Assembly (NCBI GenBank): GCA_036847245.1
Contig: DAIUAL010000001.1
Span: 1-64,000, forward strand
Reading direction: 5' to 3'
DNA: 64,000 nucleotides
Source of the DNA: UBA4661 sp002405405
GTDB taxonomy: Bacteria; Bacteroidota; Ignavibacteria; Kapaibacteriales; UBA4661
Each line of letters starts with the position of its first letter. Positions within the stretch are counted from its first letter, which is position 1. Under the pieces are notes generated by a model that made no database searches, was not told where the DNA came from, and was given only the letters and a program-made list of their open reading frames with translations. Shown in pieces: positions 8,205 to 16,425 of this stretch. The translations under genes were made by a program, and so were the position numbers.

Positions 8205-8813
8205 TCATGTAACGATGGTACGAAAGGTCAAATTGACACGAGGTTGTGTTATGGTTGTTGTCGGTGGTAATCGATGAAGCCAGTGAGTTTGTGTTGTTCC
8301 TGCCATGAGTAGAATGCTCCCATGCTCAAGAATGAGTGATACACGTTCGCCGGAAATTTTATGTTTGAAAAAAAACTTACGCTCTGCACCAAAACTTACC
8401 GAGCCGATAGCACCATCTTTTTGCAGGTCTTTTTCGTTATCGCTGTGCCAGCCCATACCCTCCGCGCCATTATGATACAAATTCAGTAAACAAGAATTGT
8501 ATGTAGCATTGGTCGTGCGTTCGACAATGTGTTTGAGTGTGAGTAATTCCTTTGTCCACGTGAGAGCGTATTTGTTGATATTGGAGTAGGTATATTCAAA
8601 GGGTTGATCGCCATACCATGCAACTTTACGTTTGGTGGTCAGCACTTTACCAAAAATGCGTGCCTGATCATTCTGCCATGCAATATTCTGAAGTAATGAC
8701 CGTAGAAAAGTATTCGATTCTTCTTCCGAAAAAACTTTTCCAAAATAAAGTACGGTCCCATCGTAGGGCAGGATATTATGCGGATTGGCAATGTCAGCCG
8801 GAAAGAGCATCAT
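8205..8813 (-). CDS. alkB: AlkB-type 2-oxoglutarate/Fe(II) dioxygenase
   Basis: A 202-residue dioxygenase of the AlkB family, which oxidatively removes alkyl groups from DNA or RNA bases. The metal-binding triad is visible as the HSD pair in MGWHSDNEKDLQ and the later His in THWLHRLPP. The 2-oxoglutarate-binding Arg lies in RVNLTFR near the C-terminus. YNSCLLNLYHNG and GSILLMAG are typical of the ALKBH2/3-like bacterial group. The frame extends upstream into kdsB, but ATG 8813, four bases after the kdsB stop, fits an operon start and the usual family length. A second ATG follows immediately at 8810. Confidence 0.85.
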   Translation of the reverse strand: MMLFPADIANPHNILPYDGTVLYFGKVFSEEESNTFLRSLLQNIAWQNDQARIFGKVLTTKRKVAWYGDQPFEYTYSNINKYALTWTKELLTLKHIVERTTNATYNSCLLNLYHNGAEGMGWHSDNEKDLQKDGAIGSVSFGAERKFFFKHKISGERVSLILEHGSILLMAGTTQTHWLHRLPPTTTITQPRVNLTFRTIVT

Positions 8814-8817
8814 ATAA

Positions 8818-9615
8818 TCATACAACTGTCGAGCGTGAACGCAATGCCGATTCGACTTGTGCAACATCATCGGGTGTATCGATAGCATATAACACACTGT
8901 CGGTAGGTACGCAATGGTAATATGCACCGGCTTCAAGCAGTCGGAGTTGCTCTAATTGCTCTGTTTGTTCCAACACGGAGGGAGCAAGTCGAACAAACTG
9001 CTCCAAGGCAGAGCGGCGATATGCATAGATACCGATATGTTTCATGTAGGGATAGTGCGCCAGCATGTCCGCAGTTGTCAAACCTGTCGAAGTCATAGCA
9101 CCTCGAACATAAGGAATCGGCGAACGAGAAAAATATAATGCGCGCCTTGTTTGTGTCATTGCGACGGTAACGACAGCAGGATTGGTTAAATCATTGGCAT
9201 TGATAATTCGTGTAATCGGTGTTGCGACATCGGCTTGAGGAGTACTTTGTAATGCTTCTACCAAGGGGTCGAGAACATCGGCTGATATGAGCGGTTCGTC
9301 ACCTTGAATATTCACAATAGTTGAAAAGTGTGTTGCTGAGTCGGCTTCGTATTGTGTAAGTGCGGCTACAATGCGGTCGGTGCCCGAAGGAAGATCGGAA
9401 TGTGTCATGACCACCGGAATGCCATGATGGCGACACTCCTCGGCAATGGCAGAATGATCGGTTGCGACAACAACAACATCAATGAGTTTCGATGTAATTG
9501 CTCCTTCATACACATGGCGAATCATACTTTTGCCGAGCAAATTCACTAAAGGTTTTGCAGGAAAACGAGTAGAAGCGTACCGAGCAGGAATAATACCTAT
9601 CGTAGATTGCGTCAT
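8818..9615 (-). CDS. kdsB: 3-deoxy-manno-octulosonate cytidylyltransferase
   Basis: KdsB activates Kdo as CMP-Kdo for the lipopolysaccharide inner core, so the cell makes LPS. The nucleotide-binding start IIPARYASTRFPAKPL, the ATDHSAIAEE segment, LPSGTDRIVAAL and IVNIQGDEPLI are all present in the family order. The length of 265 residues is normal. The ATG at 9615 is preferred over the TTG at 9630. The gene is followed at once by alkB and preceded by gatC on the same strand, so the three may be co-transcribed. Confidence 0.92.
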   Translation of the reverse strand: MTQSTIGIIPARYASTRFPAKPLVNLLGKSMIRHVYEGAITSKLIDVVVVATDHSAIAEECRHHGIPVVMTHSDLPSGTDRIVAALTQYEADSATHFSTIVNIQGDEPLISADVLDPLVEALQSTPQADVATPITRIINANDLTNPAVVTVAMTQTRRALYFSRSPIPYVRGAMTSTGLTTADMLAHYPYMKHIGIYAYRRSALEQFVRLAPSVLEQTEQLEQLRLLEAGAYYHCVPTDSVLYAIDTPDDVAQVESALRSRSTVV

Positions 9616-9659
9616 GATAGACTTAGTCAAGAAGCGATGAGCAAGAATGAAGAGAAAAA

Positions 9660-9944
9660 CTATTCGATAACTTTCGGCACTTTGAAAAACACTTCATTGT
9701 GTTTGGGGGCATTAGCGAGTGCTTCTTTTGTGGAGAGCGATGGCTCAACAACATCATCGCGGAAGACATTCCCATATTCCATAACGGTTTTTAGTGGTTC
9801 TACACCCTCGGTATCGACAGCAGCAAGAGCATCAAAATACTCGACGATATTACCGAATGATGATGAAAAAGCGTTAAGCTCTTCTTCGGTGAATTTGAGG
9901 CGCGAAAGCACGGCAATGTTTTCGATTTCTTCTCGTGTAACCAT
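9660..9944 (-). CDS. gatC: Asp/Glu-tRNA amidotransferase subunit C
   Basis: GatC is the small stabilising subunit of GatCAB, which converts Glu-tRNA(Gln) or Asp-tRNA(Asn) to the amidated form. The 94-residue product starts MVTREEIENIAVLSRL and contains FTEEELNAFSSSFGNIVEYFDAL and VEPLKTV, followed by the FRDDVVEPSL region, all typical. The ATG at 9944 gives the normal length. The frame runs further upstream to 10007 without family similarity. GatA lies 25 kb away at 34887, so the complex is encoded by scattered genes, and no gatB is in the window. Confidence 0.9.
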   Translation of the reverse strand: MVTREEIENIAVLSRLKFTEEELNAFSSSFGNIVEYFDALAAVDTEGVEPLKTVMEYGNVFRDDVVEPSLSTKEALANAPKHNEVFFKVPKVIE

Positions 9945-10010
9945 ACTGCGTTGTCTTAGAGAAATGAATGTAGAAATGTGAATAAGTGATTGCAATTTAC
10001 AACTCATTAT

Positions 10011-10048
10011 CCATATTCATCGTCTCCATCCATATTCATCGTCTCCAT
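10011..10048. repeat. 19-bp perfect tandem duplication
   Basis: CCATATTCATCGTCTCCAT occurs twice in direct succession (10011-10029 and 10030-10048). It lies in the intergenic gap between gatC and the upstream membrane-protein gene, whose stop is at 10067. Confidence 0.9.
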
Positions 10049-10066
10049 TCAGAGCATGGGTTTATG

Positions 10067-10630
10067 CTACACATTCAGCGGATCGGTAGGTGAAGCAGAA
10101 TACGACGATGGGGCTGATGGTGAGGATTGTACAGACGACGACACAGGGCTAGCGGCTGTGGTTGAATTTGTCTGCGGGGCATGTGTTTGTGGAGTCTGTG
10201 CTTGTACCGATGCTTTGTCAATAGACTGTCGTAAATGCTTATCCTCGATTGATTGTTCTAAGTGCATTGTATAGCTGCGTAAATCTGCAAGATTTTGTCG
10301 TAGTTCACGAAGTTCTTCGATGACTTCGGGTGATGATGAAGATCGTGTATTTTCTGTTGCCGCGATTTTCTTTGAAAGAAAAGCCGTTGCCACTGCCGCA
10401 CCGGCAACAGCAAAAACAGGAAGCATAAGTGCTTTAGTGCCGCCCATTGCCACGAGTGGTATAGAAATACCTGCGATACCAACAACCATACCCCAAATTT
10501 CTTGAATTAATTTGAGTGTTGGGTTTTTACGACCTTGCTCTAACTCAATCGTTTTCTCAAGTAGTTTTAAATCTTTTTTACTGCGTACAAACTCTTGATT
10601 TTGCTTTATCATGTCATGCAATGTACTCAT
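10067..10630 (-). CDS. Two-helix membrane protein, paralogue of the next gene (A)
   Basis: No named family is recognised. The 187-residue protein has a charged N-terminus, two hydrophobic helices at about residues 45-85 (IWGMVVGIAGISIPLVA and MLPVFAVAGAAVATAF), a predicted amphipathic or coiled-coil segment (LRELRQNLADLRSY), and the motif MHLEQSIEDKHLRQSIDKA. The tail is low-complexity Ser/Thr/Pro/Gln. The same two helices and MHLEQSI-DK-LR--IDKA motif occur in the upstream neighbour, so the two arose by duplication. Co-transcription is likely, with 11 bp between them. Confidence 0.65.
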   Translation of the reverse strand: MSTLHDMIKQNQEFVRSKKDLKLLEKTIELEQGRKNPTLKLIQEIWGMVVGIAGISIPLVAMGGTKALMLPVFAVAGAAVATAFLSKKIAATENTRSSSSPEVIEELRELRQNLADLRSYTMHLEQSIEDKHLRQSIDKASVQAQTPQTHAPQTNSTTAASPVSSSVQSSPSAPSSYSASPTDPLNV

Positions 10631-10641
10631 GTGTATCTCCT

Positions 10642-11067
10642 TTATTGAGCATCCTGCGGAGGCAGTTGCTGTTGTTGTTGGGCTTGTTTTTCGGCTTTAT
10701 CAATCGCTAAGCGGAGTTGCTTGTCGTCGATGGATTGTTCCAAATGCATGACATAACCACGCAGATCGCTAATGCTTTGTTGTATTGCTTGGAGCTGTTG
10801 ATACGACTGTGTATCGGGCATTGACGGCAGGGTCATGGTTGGTGCACCACTATTACGTGTACGCCAAATAACAAGAGAAGAAATTGTTGCGCCTACAACC
10901 CCAATAATGGGGAGCATCACCATACCCGGTTCATTCGAAACACCAATGAGTGGTATGGATATACCGGCTAATCCGACAACACAACCCCAAATGGTTTTAA
11001 TCAAACTGATCGGACTTTTGCTTCGTTCTTCGTGAAGACGTAAGTATTCCAAGACATTGTTATTCAT
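10642..11067 (-). CDS. Two-helix membrane protein, paralogue of the previous gene (B)
   Basis: A 141-residue relative of the 10067-10630 product. Shared features are the IWGCVVGLAGISIPLIGV helix, a second hydrophobic stretch beginning MLPIIGVVGAT, ISDLRGYVMHLEQSIDDK and LRLAIDKA, then a Gln-rich tail. It lacks the Ser/Pro tail of its partner. The motif conserved between the two copies lies after the membrane helices, presumably in the cytoplasm, and may be the functional part. Function is unknown. phoH lies downstream in position but is transcribed first in the run. Confidence 0.65.
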   Translation of the reverse strand: MNNNVLEYLRLHEERSKSPISLIKTIWGCVVGLAGISIPLIGVSNEPGMVMLPIIGVVGATISSLVIWRTRNSGAPTMTLPSMPDTQSYQQLQAIQQSISDLRGYVMHLEQSIDDKQLRLAIDKAEKQAQQQQQLPPQDAQ

Positions 11068-11164
11068 GACGACAAGGGATCAAAAGAGTTAAGAAAATCA
11101 TAACGCACATGCAGAAGCATACGAGCAATTGTTAAAAAGGTTGCTGTGAGTACTTACTGCACAT

Positions 11165-12211
11165 TCATTCTGCAGGCACTTCGCTTAGCGGTGTTGATGG
11201 ATGTTCCTGCTCCGAGTCTGCTTGCTTTTTCCGTTTTTGTTCGATGATCTTGTCGCGTCGCTCATAAGCATCAATAATTTCTGCAACCAATTTATGGCGT
11301 ACAACATCGGCTTTGCTGAAGCTCGCAAACGCGATGCCTTGGATATTCTGCAAGGTGTCGCGTGCATCAATCAAACCTGACCGTGTTTTTGTAGGAAGGT
11401 CAATTTGAGTAACATCACCGGTAACGATAGCTTTCGAGTTGCGTCCTAAACGTGTGAGAAACATTTTCATTTGTGTCGGAGTTGTGTTCTGTGCTTCGTC
11501 CAAAATGATGAAAGAATTATTCAAGGTTCTGCCACGCATATATGCAAGCGGAATGATCTCAACAACTTTTTTATCCATCATACTCTTGAGTTTTTCAGCA
11601 CCTGCCATTTCCACCAAAGCATCTAGTAATGGACGTAAATACGGATCAACTTTTTCCATAAAATCCCCCGGCAAAAAACCAAGTGATTCCCCTGCTTCGA
11701 CAACCGGTCGTGTAAGAACAATACGACTGACTGCTCGGCGTTTGAGCGCCGAAAGTGCTAAGGCAATTGCCATATAGGTTTTGCCTGTACCTGCCGGACC
11801 GATAGCAAAAACAATATCGTTCTTTTGCACTTTGTCGGCATATTCTTGTTGTGCTGTATTACGTGCTTTGATGGTTTCGTTAGTTGCGGGATAAATCACT
11901 GCAGGCATGGCACTGCCTTCTTTGGTTGATGTTGATCGCTCGCCGATACCACCGCCTACCAGATCAATTACTGTCATAACATCATTAGTCGAAAGAGAAT
12001 TCGTACGCCGAATAATGTACTGTAATTCGAGGAGGATTTTTTCGATAGTGCGTACATCATTACTGTTGCCTCGTATAATCAAAGAGTCGCCCCGCAGTGC
12101 AAGCGTTGCATCAAAACGATTTTCGAGCAAAAGCAAATTGCTGTCATTATATCCAAAGAGCGTGAGCGTATCAATGTTTTCAAGGCGTATTTTTTTTTCG
12201 ACAAAGTCCAT
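11165..12211 (-). CDS. phoH: PhoH-family ATPase
   Basis: A cytoplasmic P-loop ATPase of the PhoH/YbeZ family, linked in other bacteria to RNA metabolism and ribosome quality control. Walker A is GPAGTGKT (138-145), followed by RIVLTRPVVEAGESLGFLPG. Walker B lies in FIILDEAQNTTPTQMKMFLTR, with IVTGDVTQIDLP after it. The N-terminal 100 residues resemble the small KH-like region common to YbeZ-type proteins. The length of 348 residues is normal. YbeY, the frequent partner, is not adjacent. Confidence 0.9.
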   Translation of the reverse strand: MDFVEKKIRLENIDTLTLFGYNDSNLLLLENRFDATLALRGDSLIIRGNSNDVRTIEKILLELQYIIRRTNSLSTNDVMTVIDLVGGGIGERSTSTKEGSAMPAVIYPATNETIKARNTAQQEYADKVQKNDIVFAIGPAGTGKTYMAIALALSALKRRAVSRIVLTRPVVEAGESLGFLPGDFMEKVDPYLRPLLDALVEMAGAEKLKSMMDKKVVEIIPLAYMRGRTLNNSFIILDEAQNTTPTQMKMFLTRLGRNSKAIVTGDVTQIDLPTKTRSGLIDARDTLQNIQGIAFASFSKADVVRHKLVAEIIDAYERRDKIIEQKRKKQADSEQEHPSTPLSEVPAE

Positions 12212-12301
12212 AAGCAGTGTTGCGAGAAATGGTGAAAAAGCCGAAGAATAAGAAGATAAGAGATTAGTATTGCAAAAGAATGAACGAAGATTCCGCTAAA
12301 A

Positions 12302-12339
12302 GCAAACGTCCTGCAACCAAAAAATAGCAGGACGTTTGC
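12302..12339 (-). terminator. Intrinsic terminator after the LysM gene
   Basis: GCAAACGTCCTGC and its exact reverse complement form a 13-bp stem (12302-12314 and 12327-12339) with a 12-base loop. On the minus strand it is followed by TTTTAG. It lies 27 bp past the stop of the LysM protein gene and separates that operon from phoH. Confidence 0.75.
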
Positions 12340-12365
12340 ACAAAGTTTATGACGCAAAAAGAATG

Positions 12366-13277
12366 TTAGTTAGCACCGCTTTTTGCTTTGGAGTCAGAAG
12401 GTTTTGTGACTTCTTTTTTTGCATCGGGTGTTGTTGTACCTGCATTTGACTCTGCTTTTTCAGCAGCTATACGTTTGTTGCGGAAATAGCGACGTTCTGC
12501 TTTTTTCTCATCATCAGATTTGTCGGTTTTCTTGGGGATTTCCAATTTTTGACCGGGTTGAATGATGTCAGGATTGCGCACTAAGTCTTTGTTCGCAAGC
12601 CATACTTTCGTCCACATAAACGGATCATCATAGATGTCAGCTTTGCCTGCGATATTCCACAAACAGTCGCGGTCTTTTGCCCATGTACCAACTGTGTAGA
12701 ATTTGGTTTTGGGTTCGCGGTACAAACCTTTGATGTCTTTGGCAACAGCGATAACACGATTGAAAAATTCAGGTAAGACCGCAATTTTTTCTCCGCGCAA
12801 TTTTGTTACTTCCGCATCAAGTTCACGCACTTCTGCTTGACGCTCCAAGAGTTGGTCATCATTGAGTGCTTTTAACTCGCGGACGCGACCTTCGAGGCGA
12901 CCAAGTCGCTCACGAAAACGATTGATATCATCTTTGCTTCCACCCACGAGAGCAAGTAAATCATCTTCGCATTTTTTTGCGGCAGCTTGCAAGGAGGCAA
13001 GTTGCTTTTCGTTGTCGGCAAGTTGCTGTTGGCGCTTTGCAAGAATGGCATCGAGCTGGCGCAATACTTCTTGAAATTCCGCGATAGCAATTTTGCCGTC
13101 TTCTTCAGTCATTTGTTTTTGCAATTCCTCAAAACTTCCCGATAAGATGATCGTGCGAGGATTTTTAGGGTCTTTGCTGGTGTATTGATACAGCGGGGGC
13201 AATTGTTGTGCAAGCAGGGTACTGCCGACAAAAGCGATTGCACAGAGTGCTGTAAACCATGTTCGTAGATTTTTCAT
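12366..13277 (-). CDS. Periplasmic coiled-coil protein with C-terminal LysM-like domain
   Basis: A signal peptide (FTALCAIAFVGSTLLAQ) leads into about 150 residues of heptad-rich coiled coil (for example LDAILAKRQQQLADNEKQL). A LysM-like region at about 195-250 contains YTVGTWAKDRDCLWNIAG and IIQPGQKLEIP. LysM binds peptidoglycan glycan strands, so a periplasmic tether or envelope-organising role is likely. The C-terminus is charged and Lys/Ser rich. It follows a small coiled-coil lipoprotein gene by 30 bp, so the two are probably one operon and may act together. A terminator follows. Confidence 0.7.
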   Translation of the reverse strand: MKNLRTWFTALCAIAFVGSTLLAQQLPPLYQYTSKDPKNPRTIILSGSFEELQKQMTEEDGKIAIAEFQEVLRQLDAILAKRQQQLADNEKQLASLQAAAKKCEDDLLALVGGSKDDINRFRERLGRLEGRVRELKALNDDQLLERQAEVRELDAEVTKLRGEKIAVLPEFFNRVIAVAKDIKGLYREPKTKFYTVGTWAKDRDCLWNIAGKADIYDDPFMWTKVWLANKDLVRNPDIIQPGQKLEIPKKTDKSDDEKKAERRYFRNKRIAAEKAESNAGTTTPDAKKEVTKPSDSKAKSGAN

Positions 13278-13307
13278 GTAAAAAGCTCCGATGAATAAGA
13301 GTTGCGA

Positions 13308-13664
13308 TTATTTTTGCTTTTTGGCGTTTGTGTCGTTGACCGGTTCGGGTACTGCCTTGGTTGTGTCTTTGGGAGCAGGCGGTGTCCAATCAGGCCATAC
13401 ATTAGGCCATGTAGCAAGGCGACTTTGCACGCCCGCTTTACGATCTTCGCACTCTTTCACATCGGCTTGACGTGCTTTGAGTTCTGGCTCGAGTCGAGCA
13501 ATATCTTGCTCAACTTTGGCAATTGCTTCGCGCTTCTGACCTTCTTCGCGCTTCATAGTCATGAGTTGGTTGTATTGCTCTTGCGTCAGTTTGGGGGTAC
13601 ATGCCGTGAGAGCGGCAATGCACATGCCTGCTGAGGCAAAACGCAGAAGACGTGCTTTTTTCAT
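13308..13664 (-). CDS. Small coiled-coil lipoprotein
   Basis: A 118-residue protein with a lipoprotein signal peptide ending in LTAC (Cys22), then a coiled coil (EEGQKREAIAKVEQDIARLE) and a Trp/Pro-rich segment (WPNVWPDWTPPAP). The tail is Lys rich. No family is recognised. The design resembles Braun-type or OmpA-linker lipoproteins only in general layout. It is the first gene of the pair with the LysM coiled-coil protein. Confidence 0.65.
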   Translation of the reverse strand: MKKARLLRFASAGMCIAALTACTPKLTQEQYNQLMTMKREEGQKREAIAKVEQDIARLEPELKARQADVKECEDRKAGVQSRLATWPNVWPDWTPPAPKDTTKAVPEPVNDTNAKKQK

Positions 13665-13966
13665 CGTTCTTCCTTTACTTGAGTGAAACAGAATGTGAGG
13701 AGAAAATTATACTCTATAATCCAAATGATGAAGCGATGACTTCATCGCATATCATGACTCGTGCTATGCATATCCTTGCGTAGGACGGTCATGTAACGTA
13801 CACAACAATCCGCAATATACGATTTCCATGTTTTTTTCGGGAACAAATGGAAACCGACCGGAAGAGCCGTAACTTTGTGCTTGCCTATAGTTGCTTGGGG
13901 CAATTGCTATGCCAACTCTCTTTGTGCTACTGTTATTTGTTTTTGCTGTTTCTTTGGGAAAGTCTT

Positions 13967-14902
13967 ATGAGCTATGTGCCTATGCGTCCGCATGTGTTGG
14001 GAATAACGGTAGTGGATGATATTCCACTGACTACTTTACGAGAATACATTGATTGGACACCCTTTTTTTTGTCATGGGAATTACGTGGAAAATACCCTGC
14101 CATCTTTGATGATCCGGTTGTCGGCGAAGAGTCGCGTAAACTCTTTGCAGAAGCAAATGTGCTGATTGATCGCATTGTTGCCGAAAAATCACTCCGCGCC
14201 AAAGCTGTGTGCGGATTGTTTCCGGCGAATGCACTTGACAATGACGACATTGAAGTTTATGCCGATGATACGCGCACATCAGTGCTTGCTACCTTGCATT
14301 GTTTGCGACAACAATCGCAAAAATCAACTACGGTGCCGAATCTTTCGTTGTCGGATTTTATTGCGCCAAAGCGTACAGGTATTGCCGACTATATGGGGGC
14401 ATTTGCGGTTACTGCAGGGCATGGCACAGATGAATTGTGTGCTTACTACGAAAAACAGAATGATGATTTTTCTTCGATTATGGTCAAGGCAATCGCCGAT
14501 CGTTTTGCTGAAGCGGCAGCAGAATGGCTTCACGCGCAAGTACGCACCACATGGTGGGGCTATGCACCCGATGAACATCTCACGAATGAGTCGCTTATCA
14601 AAGAAGAATATCAAGGAATTCGACCTGCTCCGGGGTATCCGGCATGTCCTGATCACACGGAAAAACGCACACTCTTCAATTTGCTGTCCGTCGAACAACA
14701 CACAGGTATGTTTTTAACGGAGAGCTGTGCAATGTTTCCTGCGGCATCGGTATCCGGTTGGTATTTCGCACATCCGAAAGCAAAGTATTTCCCTCTAGGG
14801 CGTATCAATAAAGATCAAGTTGTTGATTATGCTCGACGGAAAAATATGTCCGTTGATGAAGTCGAACGATGGCTTGCACCAAACTTGGCGTATGATGTGT
14901 GA
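13967..14902 (+). CDS. Free-standing MetH activation domain (split methionine synthase)
   Basis: The product (about 311 residues from ATG 13967) matches only the C-terminal AdoMet-binding activation domain of cobalamin-dependent methionine synthase. Motifs include IDWTPFFLSWELRGKYP, DPVVGEESRKLF, GLFPANA-DNDDIEVY, RPAPGYPACPDHTEK (SAM-binding RxxxGY), LTESCAMFPAASVSGWYF and VERWLAPNLAYD. This domain reductively remethylates inactive cob(II)alamin using SAM. The homocysteine, folate and B12 domains are absent here. The 5' flank holds only a minus-strand lipoprotein gene, so the domain is a genuine separate gene, as reported in some other bacteria. An in-frame upstream ATG at 13847 adds a hydrophobic stretch not found in the family. 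Confidence 0.85.
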   Translation: MSYVPMRPHVLGITVVDDIPLTTLREYIDWTPFFLSWELRGKYPAIFDDPVVGEESRKLFAEANVLIDRIVAEKSLRAKAVCGLFPANALDNDDIEVYADDTRTSVLATLHCLRQQSQKSTTVPNLSLSDFIAPKRTGIADYMGAFAVTAGHGTDELCAYYEKQNDDFSSIMVKAIADRFAEAAAEWLHAQVRTTWWGYAPDEHLTNESLIKEEYQGIRPAPGYPACPDHTEKRTLFNLLSVEQHTGMFLTESCAMFPAASVSGWYFAHPKAKYFPLGRINKDQVVDYARRKNMSVDEVERWLAPNLAYDV

Positions 14903-14980
14903 GACGGAAGATTACCGTGCCAATAAAGACGTTCTGATGATGTGCTGATGACAAGCACAGAGCGCGTATGTGCGGCATGA

Positions 14981-16327
14981 TTATCGATGTCCTTGTGATG
15001 GTTCTTCTTTTTTCACAAAGATACCCGCAGACAGTGCCGAGCCATCGGTTGCAGAGGGCGAAAGCCGCACGTACACTTCGCGTGCCGAACCACCGATGAT
15101 ATAAACACCATAATTGGGTTCAACAAGATCAGTCATGCCATTCGGCAGAGGGTGAAGAATTTTCTGTACGGCAAAATACTCCTGAACAACCCATCGGTGT
15201 GGTACTGCCATTGCCAGCGACAATTGCCATATTTCATGAGATACCGATTTGCCGATTATGACATCATCGCCTTCGCACCCATAATCGGATTTCAATACCC
15301 AGCGATCTTTATCCATTAAATCGAGGTGAAATTCAGGATGCAGAACAGAAGCTGTTTGCAAATCGCTCAAACGATAGGTACGTGGCAGGTAGGTGCGGAT
15401 AATTGACTGCTCATACGCCGAAAAGCGGTCGCAATAATGCCACAGTAATGCCATGCTGATTTTATTTTGCGTGAGAATTGCACCAAAAGGATTCACAATA
15501 CAGGTCGTGCTATGATACTCGGCATTACATAAGAGCATGATTTCGCGATGTAGAGGGGTATTGTCAGGCAGAGGGAGCTCGTCGCTCCACGGCGATTGTC
15601 GTTCTGTCCACCAATCTGTTTTATAATGACGAATCACAATGTCGATGGCTTCCCCAAACATACCAATACGATGAGGTGCGCTATCATGGGGCATCGGATG
15701 GAGATTAAACGGCGAACCAAGGACGCACTGCCACCCGCGCTTTTCGAACCACGAACGGTACAATGCGATCATGGGCATATCCTCGGTAATTTCAGTTGGA
15801 TAAAGCAAGGCAATACGTGGAGTTTCGGTGAGCAGTGTAGGATCAATAGTTGCTGTATAGCTTTTCCAGAGCATTGTACAGAAGCGTTCTTCCATCATGT
15901 CGTTGGGATCATGCCATGTTGAAGAATGCCCCGCCATACTGCGAAAGATACGATTGAGCAATACAGCTTCGGGTTCTCCGCTCGGCGTATCGCTATTCAT
16001 TTCGCAGACTTGAATGCGTCCATCCTCGCAAACAAAAGCATCAATGCGTGCAATACCATGCCATGCACCGCCGGAGGCAGACCACAAAAGTTGTTGATAG
16101 GGGAGAAATCCATACCACTCTTGTACAATGTCCGGTTCGGCAAGCAAGAGATCACACAAGCTATCATGCACTTGAGCAATACCTTCGGCAACATGGCAGA
16201 ACTTTTCATAGAGTGCCGCGGATAAGATGCAAGGATTCGACGAAAAACGAGGCTTACCGTCAAGCCAAGGATCAGTAAGAATGCGCGTTGCAATTAATTG
16301 CTCAGCGAAGTGCGAGTAAGTATCCAT
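14981..16327 (-). CDS. Glutathionylspermidine-synthase-like ATP-grasp protein
   Basis: A 448-residue cytosolic protein of the glutathionylspermidine synthase/circularly permuted ATP-grasp group. RIDAFVCEDGRIQVCEMNSDTPSGEPEA, with its acidic and Asn metal-ligand segment, and WVLKSDYGCEGDDVIIG, the ATP-grasp Lys and glycine loop, are the clearest signatures. Such enzymes ligate an amine to a carboxylate using ATP. The substrates here are unknown, and no amidase domain is fused, so true glutathionylspermidine synthesis is unlikely. It is convergent with the MetH activation gene. Confidence 0.65.
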   Translation of the reverse strand: MDTYSHFAEQLIATRILTDPWLDGKPRFSSNPCILSAALYEKFCHVAEGIAQVHDSLCDLLLAEPDIVQEWYGFLPYQQLLWSASGGAWHGIARIDAFVCEDGRIQVCEMNSDTPSGEPEAVLLNRIFRSMAGHSSTWHDPNDMMEERFCTMLWKSYTATIDPTLLTETPRIALLYPTEITEDMPMIALYRSWFEKRGWQCVLGSPFNLHPMPHDSAPHRIGMFGEAIDIVIRHYKTDWWTERQSPWSDELPLPDNTPLHREIMLLCNAEYHSTTCIVNPFGAILTQNKISMALLWHYCDRFSAYEQSIIRTYLPRTYRLSDLQTASVLHPEFHLDLMDKDRWVLKSDYGCEGDDVIIGKSVSHEIWQLSLAMAVPHRWVVQEYFAVQKILHPLPNGMTDLVEPNYGVYIIGGSAREVYVRLSPSATDGSALSAGIFVKKEEPSQGHR

Positions 16328-16329
16328 GT

Positions 16330-16363
16330 GAAAAGAGCCGTAATTTGAAAAGAGCCGAAATTT
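16330..16363. repeat. 17-bp tandem duplication upstream of the ATP-grasp gene
   Basis: GAAAAGAGCCGTAATTT and GAAAAGAGCCGAAATTT follow each other with one difference. They lie directly in front of the minus-strand start at 16327, in the divergent promoter region shared with crtW. Confidence 0.85.
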
Positions 16364-16425
16364 GAGAGGAAAAATTTGTCATGACACAGTAACTTGAGTA
16401 AAATACTTTTTTCTTTGATGTAGAA

